A DNA stretch of 64,000 nucleotides, taken from Oscillospiraceae bacterium. Lineage in GTDB: Bacteria; Bacillota; Clostridia; Oscillospirales; Oscillospiraceae. A program made the position numbers and the translations under genes. This document shows, piece by piece, positions 12,525 to 21,004 of the stretch. Below the pieces are notes generated by a model. It saw nothing but the letters and a program-made list of their open reading frames with translations, was not told the DNA's origin and did no database searches. The stretch lies in NCBI GenBank assembly GCA_009785525.1, contig WQWC01000001.1, forward strand, positions 177,010-241,009. Direction: 5' to 3'. Each line of letters starts with the position of its first letter. Within the stretch, counting starts at the first letter, position 1.

Positions 12525-12674
12525 ATGAAAAGAATTGTGACAATCGAAACGCGCGAAATGAATTTTGAAGACGGCGGTTGCGGTGAGTGCCAGACATCGT
12601 GCCAATCAGCGTGCAAAACATCTTGCGGCGTTGCGAATCAGCAATGTGAAAACAACACCGGACACGGGGAATGA
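12525..12674 (+). CDS. scfA: SCIFF peptide precursor (six cysteines in forty-five)
   Basis: 49 residues. The leader is MKRIVTIETREMN, followed by a core with six Cys spaced as CGEC-QTSC-QSAC-KTSC and a last Cys after a six-residue gap. This is the ranthipeptide precursor found almost universally in Clostridia. The partner radical-SAM enzyme joins Cys sulfur to the alpha carbon of acceptor residues (thioether bridge). A GAGGGGGAA ribosome site is upstream. The TGA overlaps the ATG of scfB. The mature function is not firmly known. Roles in quorum or metabolic control have been proposed. Confidence 0.95.
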   Translation: MKRIVTIETREMNFEDGGCGECQTSCQSACKTSCGVANQQCENNTGHGE

Positions 12675-14038
12675 TACACTGTTATAAACTCAACGGCTTC
12701 AATATTGTGCTGGATATCGAAAGCGGCTCCGTCCACCATGTGGACGACGTCGCTTTTGACGTGATAAGCATGTACGAAGCCGAGTCTGCGGACACGATAA
12801 CCGCGCACATAAAACAAAAATACGCCTCTGAAATCACAGAGACGGAGATTCTGGAGATTATTGCGGATATTGAAGAACTGAAGCGGCAAGGCAAGCTGTT
12901 TTCGCAAGCTGCGTTTGAACCGGTCTTGGCCGATTCCGCCGACACGCCCTTAAAAGCGCTGTGCCTGAACGTATCACACATGTGCAACATGACGTGCGGA
13001 TACTGCTTTGCCGGCAGCGGCGAGTATGGCGGCGGCGGACTTATGTCTATCGAAACGGGCAAACTGGCAATAGATTTCCTTCTTAAACACTCAGACTCAC
13101 GTAAAAATCTTGATGTCGACTTTTTCGGCGGAGAGCCATTGCTTAATTGGGATACGGTTAAAGCAATCGTCGAATACGCGCGGGAGAAAGAGCGCGAGTT
13201 AAACGGTTTGAAGAAGTTTCGTTTCACGCTTACGACAAACGGACTACTGATTGACGATGAGGTTATCAATTTCACTTCCAAAGAAATGCACAACGTAGTG
13301 CTGAGTTTAGACGGCCGTTCGGAAATCAATGACGCGACTCGCAAACTCATAAACGGCGGAGGGAGTTATGACGCGGTTCTCCCGAACCTCAAAAAGCTCG
13401 TAGACGCCCGATCCAGCCGAGGCTATTACATACGCGGGACATTTACACGCAAAAATACCGACTTTGTGAACGACATCCTCCATATCGCCGATCTTGGATT
13501 CAGCGAACTTTCGATGGAGCCGGTCGTCGCAAAGCCGGATTCAGACTATGCATTGACGGAGCGCGATTTGCCGGAACTCTGTGAGCAGTATGAACTGCTG
13601 GCAACTGAAATGATCCGCCGGAAAAAGCAGGGGCGCGGATTCACGTTCTATCACTATATGCTGGATCTCACCGGCGGGCCGTGCGTGCATAAGCGTATAT
13701 CCGGCTGCGGAGTCGGCACGGAATACCTTGCCGTAACACCGCGAGGAGAACTTTATCCGTGCCACCAATTTATTGGCGATAAACAGTTTTTGGTTGGCAA
13801 TGTATGGTCTGGCATTCAGAATCAAAAACTAAGGGACTCATTTAACATCCGCAATATCTATACCACCCCGGAGTGCCGCGACTGCTGGGCAAAAATGTAC
13901 TGCAGCGGGGGCTGCGCCGCGAATAACTACAATGCTTCCGGCTCGGTTCATAGCGTGTATCAACTCGGCTGTGAGCTGTTCAAAAAACGCGTTGAATGCG
14001 CGATAATGATAAAAGTGGCGGAGGCTTTGAGCTTATGA
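12671..14038 (+). CDS. scfB: Radical-SAM thioether-forming SCIFF maturase
   Basis: 455 residues. The N-terminal RRE/PqqD-like region (about 1-85) should bind the SCIFF leader. The radical-SAM core has C105-x3-C109-x2-C112 (CNMTCGYC) for the SAM-binding 4Fe-4S cluster. The C-terminal SPASM domain (about 335-445) has CGVGTEY, LYPCHQF, CRDCWAKMYCSGGCA and a late GCELFKK Cys that bind auxiliary clusters. It overlaps scfA by four bases (ATGA). It converges on the DUF3795 gene with a six-base overlap. Confidence 0.95.
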   Translation: MIHCYKLNGFNIVLDIESGSVHHVDDVAFDVISMYEAESADTITAHIKQKYASEITETEILEIIADIEELKRQGKLFSQAAFEPVLADSADTPLKALCLNVSHMCNMTCGYCFAGSGEYGGGGLMSIETGKLAIDFLLKHSDSRKNLDVDFFGGEPLLNWDTVKAIVEYAREKERELNGLKKFRFTLTTNGLLIDDEVINFTSKEMHNVVLSLDGRSEINDATRKLINGGGSYDAVLPNLKKLVDARSSRGYYIRGTFTRKNTDFVNDILHIADLGFSELSMEPVVAKPDSDYALTERDLPELCEQYELLATEMIRRKKQGRGFTFYHYMLDLTGGPCVHKRISGCGVGTEYLAVTPRGELYPCHQFIGDKQFLVGNVWSGIQNQKLRDSFNIRNIYTTPECRDCWAKMYCSGGCAANNYNASGSVHSVYQLGCELFKKRVECAIMIKVAEALSL

Positions 14039-14599
14039 CTCTTGCGCTTTACGCAGTTTCAGTGATACAGCTCTCTTATCTGCCATGTCTTGAAACACGC
14101 TCACCGCTGTCTTAGCTTTTTCTTTAACCGTATCACTTGGTTCCGTTTCTGCCGCAATTTGCGCCATAGCAGATTTGATATCTTGGAGTTCCAGTAAATT
14201 AACCGCCAGACAGAAGAAGCTCTTTTTTCGCCCATCGTTATAGGATTCCAGCAGTTCTTCCAGTATTTTAACTTTATCGTTCAATTCTGCTTCGTAAGCT
14301 TCCAGACCGATTCTCTTTGCCTTTTCGATATCTTTTAGCTGATTCTTGTGCGTGATAAACGAATCACCCTTGTCTGCAAGGTCATATTTTGCGCATGGAA
14401 AATCCCCGCATTGGCCACAATATTCAATGCCTTTCCGCTGACAGCACGACAGCACCCCGCAAGTGGGATGTACTTCTAAGAAACCCTCGCCCGCGCAGCC
14501 GGGGCATCTTGAATCACCACTTGTATAATATCGGGGACACAACCCGCAATTTAATCCGCACGCGGCAAATTGTGGATTTCTTCTCACCGTGTATTCCAT
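14033..14599 (-). CDS. DUF3795 cysteine-rich protein
   Basis: 188 residues. The N-terminal 75 residues contain paired Cys motifs (CGLNCGLCP, CPGC, CGVLSCC, CGQCGDFPC) characteristic of DUF3795, probably a metal or Fe-S site. The C-terminal part is helical and charged with no known domain. The function of the family is unknown. The ribosome site AAGGAGAAAAC is upstream of the ATG. It is transcribed toward scfB and ends within the last codons of that gene. Confidence 0.8.
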   Translation of the reverse strand: MEYTVRRNPQFAACGLNCGLCPRYYTSGDSRCPGCAGEGFLEVHPTCGVLSCCQRKGIEYCGQCGDFPCAKYDLADKGDSFITHKNQLKDIEKAKRIGLEAYEAELNDKVKILEELLESYNDGRKKSFFCLAVNLLELQDIKSAMAQIAAETEPSDTVKEKAKTAVSVFQDMADKRAVSLKLRKAQES

Positions 14600-14633
14600 G
14601 TTTTCTCCTTATTGTACGCCCACGGGAAATGAC

Positions 14634-14698
14634 TTGCAGGGGTGGATGACAATCCGCCCGGATTCGCGGCAGGACGATTGCCATCGTTCTCTACAGGC
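14634..14698. repeat. Intergenic palindromic repeat, TGTAGGGG family (copy A)
   Basis: Degenerate copy: a GCAGGGGTGGAT start, an internal GACGATTGCCATCGT dyad and a CTCTACAGG end. It resembles the tails at 20535-20556 and 22780-22803. Confidence 0.55.
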
Positions 14699-14703
14699 CT
14701 GTA

Positions 14704-15264
14704 TCAGAGTTCCAGCACCATATTATAGGTCCCATCCTCGCCGTAATCGCCATCTCCATATTGCTCTAGGTACTTGCCGTAATAATCGGACGGAACGAAG
14801 TCTTCTTTTAGGCGGAATCCGCACTTTTCGTATGCCCTGATGGCTCGCGGATTGTTGACCCATGGGCGGATAATAAACGTATTGACGCCGAACTGCCTGA
14901 CAAGCTGGTCAATCAGCATTTTCATCACGGCGGAGCCTATACCTTTTCCTGTGTATCTTTCAGACCGCAGCCACATGTCAAGCTCACAATTCTTGATCTT
15001 TCCATCGTTATAGGTATACGCAATCGTTCCGGCTATCTCGCCGTCGTATTGAATAAGCAGCCATTTTTCTGTGCTTGGCGAGGAATCAAAAACGCAATCC
15101 TCCGAGTCGCGGAACTCCGCCCAATCGAACTCGGATTTATCGTTGAACATGGACTGCCAGATTGCGTCTTCCTCAAACGCCATGTCATATATGAATCGCC
15201 TGTCGGTGTTTTCCGGGTATAATATCTTTATGTTGCCTTTTTCGATATATACTTTTCTGTCCAT
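14704..15264 (-). CDS. GNAT-family N-acetyltransferase downstream of the SPT-like gene
   Basis: 186 residues. The acetyl-CoA loop is RYTGKGIGSAVM near residue 118, and NPRAIRAYEKCGFRLKEDF follows. Overall it resembles the aminoglycoside 6'-N-acetyltransferase (AacA4/RimJ-like) group. It starts two bases after the stop of the SPT-like gene, so the two are almost certainly co-transcribed. Substrate unknown. Because bacterial ceramide synthase has been described as a GNAT-fold acyltransferase, an N-acylation role after SPT is conceivable, but the protein is short and looks like an ordinary small-molecule acetyltransferase. Confidence 0.8.
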   Translation of the reverse strand: MDRKVYIEKGNIKILYPENTDRRFIYDMAFEEDAIWQSMFNDKSEFDWAEFRDSEDCVFDSSPSTEKWLLIQYDGEIAGTIAYTYNDGKIKNCELDMWLRSERYTGKGIGSAVMKMLIDQLVRQFGVNTFIIRPWVNNPRAIRAYEKCGFRLKEDFVPSDYYGKYLEQYGDGDYGEDGTYNMVLEL

Positions 15265-15266
15265 AC

Positions 15267-16439
15267 TTACACTCTCGCAAAAACACTCTTAAAAATCGTC
15301 ACGGCTTCGTCAATCTGCTCTTTCGTATGCGTGGCGGTGCAGCTTGTTCTTAAGAGGCACTCTCCCTCTTTTACTGCCGGGGCAATAACTGGATTACAAT
15401 ACACACCCGCCATCAGCAGTTCGTGGTGGATTCTGAACGTACGCAAAGTCTCATGCGTCATCACCGGCACTATTGCCGTCTCAGAGTCGCCGACCGGTAT
15501 CCCCGCCTCACGCAATTTTGCCTTTAAGTAGTCCCCGTTTTCTTTCAGATTCTTCTGACGCTCTGGTTCGCTTTTTATTATCCGCAGCGCTTCCAGCGCC
15601 GCACCGCAACACGCAGGGGGTATTGATGCGCTGAATATAAACGGGCGCGAATGGTGCCGGACATAATGCGTCACACTCTCTTTTGCGGCAATATATCCGC
15701 CAAGACTGGCAAGCGACTTTGAAAAGGTGCCCATGATAATATCAACCTCATCCTCCAGCCCGAAATAACTGGCTGTCCCCCTGCCGCAGTCGCCTATCAT
15801 GCCGAGACCGTGCGCGTCGTCAACCATCACGCGCGCACCGAAACGTTTGGCGAGTTCCACAAGTTCCGGCAGCTTTACTATGTCCCCCTCCATTGAAAAA
15901 ACGCCGTCGGTCACGATAAGCTTCCCCGCGTCTTCGGGGGCGCGTTGAAGTTTATCCCGCAGCTCATCCATGTCGTTATGCGCGTATTTGATTGTTTTCG
16001 CAAAGCTCAGGCGGCAGGCATCCACAATGCTGGCGTGATTGGCCCTGTCGGAAAATATAATATCCCGCGGCCCTGTAATCGCTGAGATTATCCCCAGATT
16101 CGCCTGAAAACCCGTGCTGAACGTAAGCGCGGACTCTTTGTTCAGGAATTCCGCAAGCTTCTCTTCAAGCTGATTGTGCAATACAAGTGTGCCGTTCAGA
16201 AATCGCGAGCCCGAACAGCCGGAGCCGAATTGGTTAGCAGCCTCAACCGCCGCGTTTATCACGCGCGGGTCGCTTGTCAATCCCATATAATTGTTAGAGC
16301 CCAGCATGATTGTACGCCTGCCCTCAATAGTCACCACGCAATCCTGATACGTCGAAAGCGCGTGAAAATATGGGTATATTCCCATCGCAATCACGTCTTT
16401 CGCGGTAGTGTAATTTTCGCATTTTTCAAACAGATCCAA
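15267..16439 (-). CDS. Serine palmitoyltransferase-like alpha-oxoamine synthase
   Basis: 390 residues, PLP fold-type I. It belongs to the family that condenses an amino acid with an acyl thioester (SPT, BioF, KBL). The PLP Lys is K241 in MGTFSKSLASLGG. This motif is SPT-like, while BioF and KBL usually have a TLGKA form. H135 in NHASIVD and D217/H220 in VDDAHG complete the cofactor site. YPYFH near residue 22, GSGCSGSRFLNGTL and IFSAS are shared, as I recall them, with Bacteroides SPT. No biotin genes are near. It is divergent from an SDR and followed by a GNAT, beside the fatty-acid operon. Expected product if SPT: 3-ketosphinganine from serine and palmitoyl thioester. BioF or KBL activity is the alternative. 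Confidence 0.82.
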   Translation of the reverse strand: MDLFEKCENYTTAKDVIAMGIYPYFHALSTYQDCVVTIEGRRTIMLGSNNYMGLTSDPRVINAAVEAANQFGSGCSGSRFLNGTLVLHNQLEEKLAEFLNKESALTFSTGFQANLGIISAITGPRDIIFSDRANHASIVDACRLSFAKTIKYAHNDMDELRDKLQRAPEDAGKLIVTDGVFSMEGDIVKLPELVELAKRFGARVMVDDAHGLGMIGDCGRGTASYFGLEDEVDIIMGTFSKSLASLGGYIAAKESVTHYVRHHSRPFIFSASIPPACCGAALEALRIIKSEPERQKNLKENGDYLKAKLREAGIPVGDSETAIVPVMTHETLRTFRIHHELLMAGVYCNPVIAPAVKEGECLLRTSCTATHTKEQIDEAVTIFKSVFARV

Positions 16440-16526
16440 AACAACTCATCCTTCCAAAGTTATATCATGTTTCGCGGTTCCCCGCACGGTAACCGAATCG
16501 ATTTTAATCATTCAAGGAGCGCACTG

Positions 16527-17348
16527 ATGAAATATGTCTATGGAAAAAACGTTTTCCTGACCGGCGGATCTTCCGGGATCGGCTTAGCCACGGCGGAACT
16601 CTTTGCGGCGAACGGATACACAGTCTTTGCCGCATCTCGTAATCCCACTGCCGCGACACGCACTTTCCCCGGCGGCGGTGAAATCCGCCCGGTGAAGTTG
16701 GATGTCCGCGCTATGAAATCCATCGGCGCAGCCGCGGAATCGGTGCTGGCGGAGGCCGATATCGGCATCGTGATACACTGCGCAGGGGTTGGTATAGCAT
16801 GTCCCGGTGAGGATTTCCCCGAGGATGCTGTAACCGGACTTATCGACACAAACTTCAACGGAGTTTTGCGCGTTAACAGCCGGTTCCTGCCCGCTCTGCG
16901 CCTCCGCAAGGGAGGCATTTGCGTCATCGTAGGTTCTGTCGGCGGGGTGTTTTCAATCCCCTTTCAGTCGCACTACTGTGCCTCAAAAGCCGCGCTGATC
17001 TCATATTCCAAAGCATTGCGTATGGAGCTTCGCGATTTCGGCGTGCGTGTAAGCTTAGTCAGCCCCGGCGACACCGCGACTGATTTCACCACGGCGCGCA
17101 AGTATGAGATTGACGAAGATTCCCCATACTATAGCACCTGCATTAAATCCGTCAAAAAAATGGAAAACGATGAACAAAACGGCCGCCCGCCATTGTCTGT
17201 TGCGCAAACGATATTACGGCTATGCACTCGGAGAAATCCCCCGGCGCAGACGGTCGTGGGTTTTGATTACAAGCTGCTTGTCTTCTTGCGCAGGTTAATG
17301 CCGGACCGGCTTGTTGAATTTATTCTGCGTAGGATGTATCTTGGTTAG
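16527..17348 (+). CDS. Short-chain dehydrogenase/reductase, candidate 3-ketosphinganine reductase
   Basis: 273 residues. The start at 16527 follows AAGGAG. Longer in-frame starts lie inside the opposite-strand gene and are rejected. The Rossmann motif TGGSSGIG is at residues 12-19, catalytic Ser near 137 and Tyr150-x3-Lys154 (YCASK). The C-terminal extension VFLRRLMPDRLVEFILRRMY is basic and amphipathic, as in membrane-associated lipid reductases. It is divergent from the SPT-like gene (87-base gap), which suggests it reduces that enzyme's keto product. General SDR homology is certain. The substrate is inferred from context. Confidence 0.85.
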   Translation: MKYVYGKNVFLTGGSSGIGLATAELFAANGYTVFAASRNPTAATRTFPGGGEIRPVKLDVRAMKSIGAAAESVLAEADIGIVIHCAGVGIACPGEDFPEDAVTGLIDTNFNGVLRVNSRFLPALRLRKGGICVIVGSVGGVFSIPFQSHYCASKAALISYSKALRMELRDFGVRVSLVSPGDTATDFTTARKYEIDEDSPYYSTCIKSVKKMENDEQNGRPPLSVAQTILRLCTRRNPPAQTVVGFDYKLLVFLRRLMPDRLVEFILRRMYLG

Positions 17349-17355
17349 AGTCTGA

Positions 17356-17395
17356 AAAAGCCCCGGGGAGTGCGCTTACATTCCCCGGGGCTTTT
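17356..17395. terminator. Bidirectional intrinsic terminator
   Basis: A 14-base perfect stem AAAAGCCCCGGGGA / TCCCCGGGGCTTTT with a 12-base loop, U-rich in both directions. It lies between the convergent SDR gene and accA and ends both transcripts. Confidence 0.9.
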
Positions 17396-17404
17396 TTGCC
17401 GCGT

Positions 17405-18181
17405 TTATACGCCCATCTTTCTGAACCGCTCGTAACGCCTTTCGGTCAGTTCATCCGGTGACAGACTGACAGATTTTTTGTACCACTCTTTAATTTCCAG
17501 CGCCAGATTCTCGAACATTTTTATAGGTTCTTTGCTGTTCTCCGGGACGATTCTCTCGACAACTCCCAGCGCTTGCACGTTTTGGGCGGTTAACTTCAAG
17601 TTTTGTGCCGCTTCGGCGGCTTTTTCCGGGTCGCGCCACAGGATATTGGCGCACCCTTCCGGCGAGATTACCGAATAGACGGCGTTTTCAAGCATCCATA
17701 CCTCATCGGCAACAGCCAGTGCCAAGGCTCCTCCGCTACCGCCCTCGCCTATCAGGATTGACAGCACCGGCGTTTTCAGCGCCATCATCTCTGCCAGATT
17801 CTCGGCAATCGCGTGACCTTGTCCGCGTTCTTCCGCGCCTATTCCGCAGAACGCGCCAGAGGTATCTACAATGCAAATCACCGGGCGGCCGAATTTCTCC
17901 GCCTGCTTCATAAGGCGCAGCGCTTTTCGGTATCCTTCAGGATTCGGCGTGCCGAAATTCCGCTTTATTCTGCTTTTCGTATCCCTGCCTTTTTCAGTCG
18001 CCAGAACTGTTACCGGGATATCCTCCAAATATGCAACTCCGCCGATAATGGCCGGATCATCGGCAAAACGGCGGTCTCCGTGCAACTCTATAAAATTCAG
18101 AAAAAGTCCATTGATAAAGTCAAGACCCGTCAAGCGGTCTTTCGCCCGCGCCGCTAGGACATATTCATACGCCGTCTTCAT
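17405..18181 (-). CDS. accA: Acetyl-CoA carboxylase carboxyltransferase subunit alpha
   Basis: 258 residues, the shorter Firmicute form that lacks most of the N-terminal extension of the E. coli protein. Crotonase-like core with GIGAEERGQGHAIAENL and IGEGGSGGALALAVAD (oxyanion region). The start at 18181 is chosen because AGGAGGGG lies five bases upstream. It overlaps the end of accD by 17 bases. With AccD it transfers the carboxyl group from biotin to acetyl-CoA to give malonyl-CoA. Last gene of the fatty-acid operon, followed by the terminator at 17356. Confidence 0.96.
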   Translation of the reverse strand: MKTAYEYVLAARAKDRLTGLDFINGLFLNFIELHGDRRFADDPAIIGGVAYLEDIPVTVLATEKGRDTKSRIKRNFGTPNPEGYRKALRLMKQAEKFGRPVICIVDTSGAFCGIGAEERGQGHAIAENLAEMMALKTPVLSILIGEGGSGGALALAVADEVWMLENAVYSVISPEGCANILWRDPEKAAEAAQNLKLTAQNVQALGVVERIVPENSKEPIKMFENLALEIKEWYKKSVSLSPDELTERRYERFRKMGV

Positions 18182-19040
18182 CAGAACCCCTCCTCTTATG
18201 CATCGCCAGTAACGACGATATGATTCTTTTCTGATCCGCACGCGGGACTATCATATCCACAAATCCATGCTCTAAAAGCAGCTCCGCCTTCTGGAAGCCG
18301 GGCGGCAGTTTCTTGCGTACAGTCTGTTCAACAACCCTAGCCCCGGCGAATCCGATTATAGCTCCCGGTTCTGCCATCAGAATATCGCCCTGCATGGCGA
18401 AGCTTGCGGTAACGCCGCCTGTTGTGGGGTCTGTCAGAAGCGTAAGATAAAAATTCCCGGCACTGCTGTGGCGTTTGACGGCTCCGCTTGTTTTGGCCAT
18501 CTGCATCAACGACACAATCCCCTCCTGCATTCTGGCCCCGCCTGATACAGTGCAGCCGATTACGGGGAGCGTCCGCTCCTCCGCGTATTCAAATAGTCTT
18601 GTTATCTTCTCACCAACAGCCGCACCCATGCTGCCCATCATAAAATACGGCTCCATCACGAACATCGCGCACGGTTCTTCATCTATCTCTGCCACGCCGC
18701 AGACTACCGCCTCCGGCTCGCGCGCTGTTTTTTTCATTTGCTCCAGCTTATCTGAATAACCGGGGAATCCGATCGGATCCCTGCTCTCAATCTCCGCGAA
18801 CAGTTCCTTAAAACTGTCTCTATCAGTCAGGTACCCAATCCTTTGCCGTGCTGTTAAACGGAAACAATATCCGCAATTGCTGCAAACATGCAGATTTTCC
18901 CACAACTCCGCTATGGGATTAGCGTTCCCGCAACTTGGGCAGTTTTGAGTCATCTCTACATCGCTCTCTACACGTTTGGATGGTCTTCCGCCCTTCTCAA
19001 GCTCATTTTTCGGTTTTCTGAACATTGGATTAAACGGCAT
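18165..19040 (-). CDS. accD: Acetyl-CoA carboxylase carboxyltransferase subunit beta
   Basis: 291 residues. The N-terminal zinc ribbon (CPSCGN near 34 and CSNCGY near 53) is followed by the carboxyltransferase domain with VSGGARMQEGIVSLMQMAKTS and LTDPTTGGVTASFA. It pairs with AccA. Its start shares one base with the stop of accC, so the three acc genes are tightly coupled. Confidence 0.96.
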   Translation of the reverse strand: MPFNPMFRKPKNELEKGGRPSKRVESDVEMTQNCPSCGNANPIAELWENLHVCSNCGYCFRLTARQRIGYLTDRDSFKELFAEIESRDPIGFPGYSDKLEQMKKTAREPEAVVCGVAEIDEEPCAMFVMEPYFMMGSMGAAVGEKITRLFEYAEERTLPVIGCTVSGGARMQEGIVSLMQMAKTSGAVKRHSSAGNFYLTLLTDPTTGGVTASFAMQGDILMAEPGAIIGFAGARVVEQTVRKKLPPGFQKAELLLEHGFVDMIVPRADQKRIISSLLAMHKRRGSDEDGV

Positions 19041-20356
19041 TATTTATCACCACGCATTTCAAGAAAGTTCGTATAATATTCCCCGCTACGGAAAATTTCG
19101 TCTGAAACGAATTCTATCTGTTCATCAATGTTATTCGGCACACCATCGATCACAAGTTCACACAGCGCGGCATGTATCTTGCGTATCGCCTCTTCACGCG
19201 TGGACGCATGAACCATAAGCTTACCAAGCAACGAATCATAGTATGGCGGCACTGTATAGCCTGTGTACAGCAAAGTGTCAAACCGCACTCTCGGCCCGCC
19301 GGGTACATGCAGAAACTTGACTTCACCCACGGCTTTCGCGTTTATCCTGCATTCTATCGAGCTGCCGGTGAGTTCAATATCGTCCTGCGTAAAATCGAAT
19401 GGCACACCAGCGGCGATTCTTATCTGCCACTTCACAATGTCGATTCCGGTGACTTTTTCTGTCACGCCATGCTCCACCTGTAATCTTACGTTCATCTCCA
19501 TGAAATAGAAGTTGCCCGCGGTATCCAACAGGAATTCAACAGTCCCGGCATTGACGTAATTGACGGCTTTCGCGGCCAATCTTGTGGCTTCGTAAAGTCT
19601 CTCTCGCAACTCCGGGTCAACTGCTGTTGACGGTGTTTCTTCTATCAGCTTTTGATTGTTCCGCTGTACTGAACATTCACGCTCACCAAGGCACAGCGCG
19701 GTGCCTTTTTCGTCCACAAGAAGCTGAACCTCTATGTGCTTTGCGGGGTAAATCCGCTTCTCAATGTACAATGCTCCGTCGCCGAACGCCTCCTGCGCTT
19801 CGCGTGAGGCTGTCAGGAACGCGTTTTCTACCTCTTCCGGGGCTGATACCAAGCGGATTCCTTTGCCGCCGCCGCCCGCGCGGGCTTTTATCATCAGCGG
19901 ATACCCGATTTTCTCAGCGGCTTTCACGGCGTCCTCAACACTCTCCAGAATATCCGTTCCCGGAATTATCGGCACACCGGCATTGCCCATTATCTGCCGA
20001 GCCGCATCTTTATCACCCATCTTAGATATCGTGTCGGCAAGCGGTCCTATGAATGTGATTTTGTGCTCTTCACAAAGTCCGGCGAGTCTTATATTCTCCG
20101 ACAGGAATCCGTAACCTGGATGTATCGCCTCCGCGCCTGTCATAATGGCGGCGCTGACTATCCTCTCGGCGTTCAGATAGCTCTCGGTTGGCGTCGGGCC
20201 GCCGATACACACGCTTTGGTCAGCCAGCGACACGTGCATTGAGTCTTTGTCAGCCTCTGAGTACACCGCGACTGTGTCAATGCCCATCTCTTTACATGCG
20301 CGGATAATCCGTATAGCTATTTCGCCTCTGTTGGCGATTAGTATTTTTGAAAACAT
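19040..20356 (-). CDS. accC: Acetyl-CoA carboxylase, biotin carboxylase subunit
   Basis: 438 residues. It carboxylates the biotin of BCCP with ATP and bicarbonate. ATP-grasp features: MIKARAGGGGKGIR near residue 158, ECSVQRNNQKLIEE near 235 and FYFMEMNVRLQVEHGVTE near 285, with a conserved RIA C-terminal dimer domain. A 214-base repeat-filled gap separates it from fabZ upstream. Confidence 0.96.
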   Translation of the reverse strand: MFSKILIANRGEIAIRIIRACKEMGIDTVAVYSEADKDSMHVSLADQSVCIGGPTPTESYLNAERIVSAAIMTGAEAIHPGYGFLSENIRLAGLCEEHKITFIGPLADTISKMGDKDAARQIMGNAGVPIIPGTDILESVEDAVKAAEKIGYPLMIKARAGGGGKGIRLVSAPEEVENAFLTASREAQEAFGDGALYIEKRIYPAKHIEVQLLVDEKGTALCLGERECSVQRNNQKLIEETPSTAVDPELRERLYEATRLAAKAVNYVNAGTVEFLLDTAGNFYFMEMNVRLQVEHGVTEKVTGIDIVKWQIRIAAGVPFDFTQDDIELTGSSIECRINAKAVGEVKFLHVPGGPRVRFDTLLYTGYTVPPYYDSLLGKLMVHASTREEAIRKIHAALCELVIDGVPNNIDEQIEFVSDEIFRSGEYYTNFLEMRGDK

Positions 20357-20379
20357 TCAATCTCTCCTTTAACTGGAGT

Positions 20380-20557
20380 ATCCCCTTTCCCCTTCGTGAG
20401 AGAAAGGGACTTAGGACGAGGGATAGGAAACGTCCTTCTTTCGTCCTTCGTCTCCTGTCTCCTTCCCTCTTCGCGCACGAAGGGGGAAGGGGGATGTCCA
20501 CGTCCACATATTGGCGCACTGCGTCCGCCCGTGGGCGGATTGCCATCCTCCCCTACA
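20380..20557. repeat. Compound palindromic repeat between fabZ and accC (copy B)
   Basis: An outer inverted repeat has arms 20381-20398 and 20476-20494 (CCCCTTCGTG with CACGAAGGGG). A second unit follows, with a GGCGGATTGCCATCC stretch and a CCCCTACA end. The tail is almost the same as in the copy at 22749. No ORF, so this is non-coding insertion-like sequence inside the operon. It could also act as an RNA hairpin affecting downstream accC expression. Confidence 0.7.
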
Positions 20558-20570
20558 AAATAGTGGATGC

Positions 20571-20984
20571 TCACTTCACTATCGCGAACGAAAACTCCGC
20601 CTTTAGCGCAAGCTTTCCGCCAACACTTAGCGTCCCTGACGCAAAATAGAACGGCGGTTTGGACTTCGTCAGCACGCACTCAGTCTCAATGACGTCTCCC
20701 GGCTTGACAGGGGATTTAAACCGCGCGGAGGTAATGCCTGTAAAATAAGGCGTTGCCCCCGCTTCAATCGCATCTTCAAGCAGCACACAGGCGGACTGCC
20801 CCAATATTTCACACAGAATTACACCCGGAACAACAGGATTCCCGGGGAAATGCCCGTCTAAAAACCACTCATCCCCGCGCACCGTGTATTTACCGTGTGC
20901 CTTGCCGTCTCTGAGTTCCACCTCTTCGATCAACAGCATACTGTCCCGGTGCGGCAGGATTGACATTATCTCGTCTCTGTTCAT
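20571..20984 (-). CDS. fabZ: 3-hydroxyacyl-ACP dehydratase FabZ
   Basis: 137 residues, single hot-dog fold. The catalytic helix contains DGHFPGNPVVPGVILCEILGQ (His near 45, Glu near 59). IMSILPHRDSMLLIEEV at the N-terminus is typical. It dehydrates 3-hydroxyacyl-ACP in fatty-acid elongation. The gene is in the usual Firmicute place after accB. Confidence 0.95.
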   Translation of the reverse strand: MNRDEIMSILPHRDSMLLIEEVELRDGKAHGKYTVRGDEWFLDGHFPGNPVVPGVILCEILGQSACVLLEDAIEAGATPYFTGITSARFKSPVKPGDVIETECVLTKSKPPFYFASGTLSVGGKLALKAEFSFAIVK

Positions 20985-21004
20985 AAAACGTCCCTCTTTA
21001 TGTC

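Noticed and set aside
16176..16526. N-terminal extension of the SDR gene
   Set aside because: It lies on the opposite strand of the SPT-like gene. The true start at 16527 has AAGGAG and begins directly before the Rossmann motif.
20338..20679. Open frames on both strands across the fabZ-accC gap
   Set aside because: They arise from the palindromic repeat and lack ribosome sites and family similarity.
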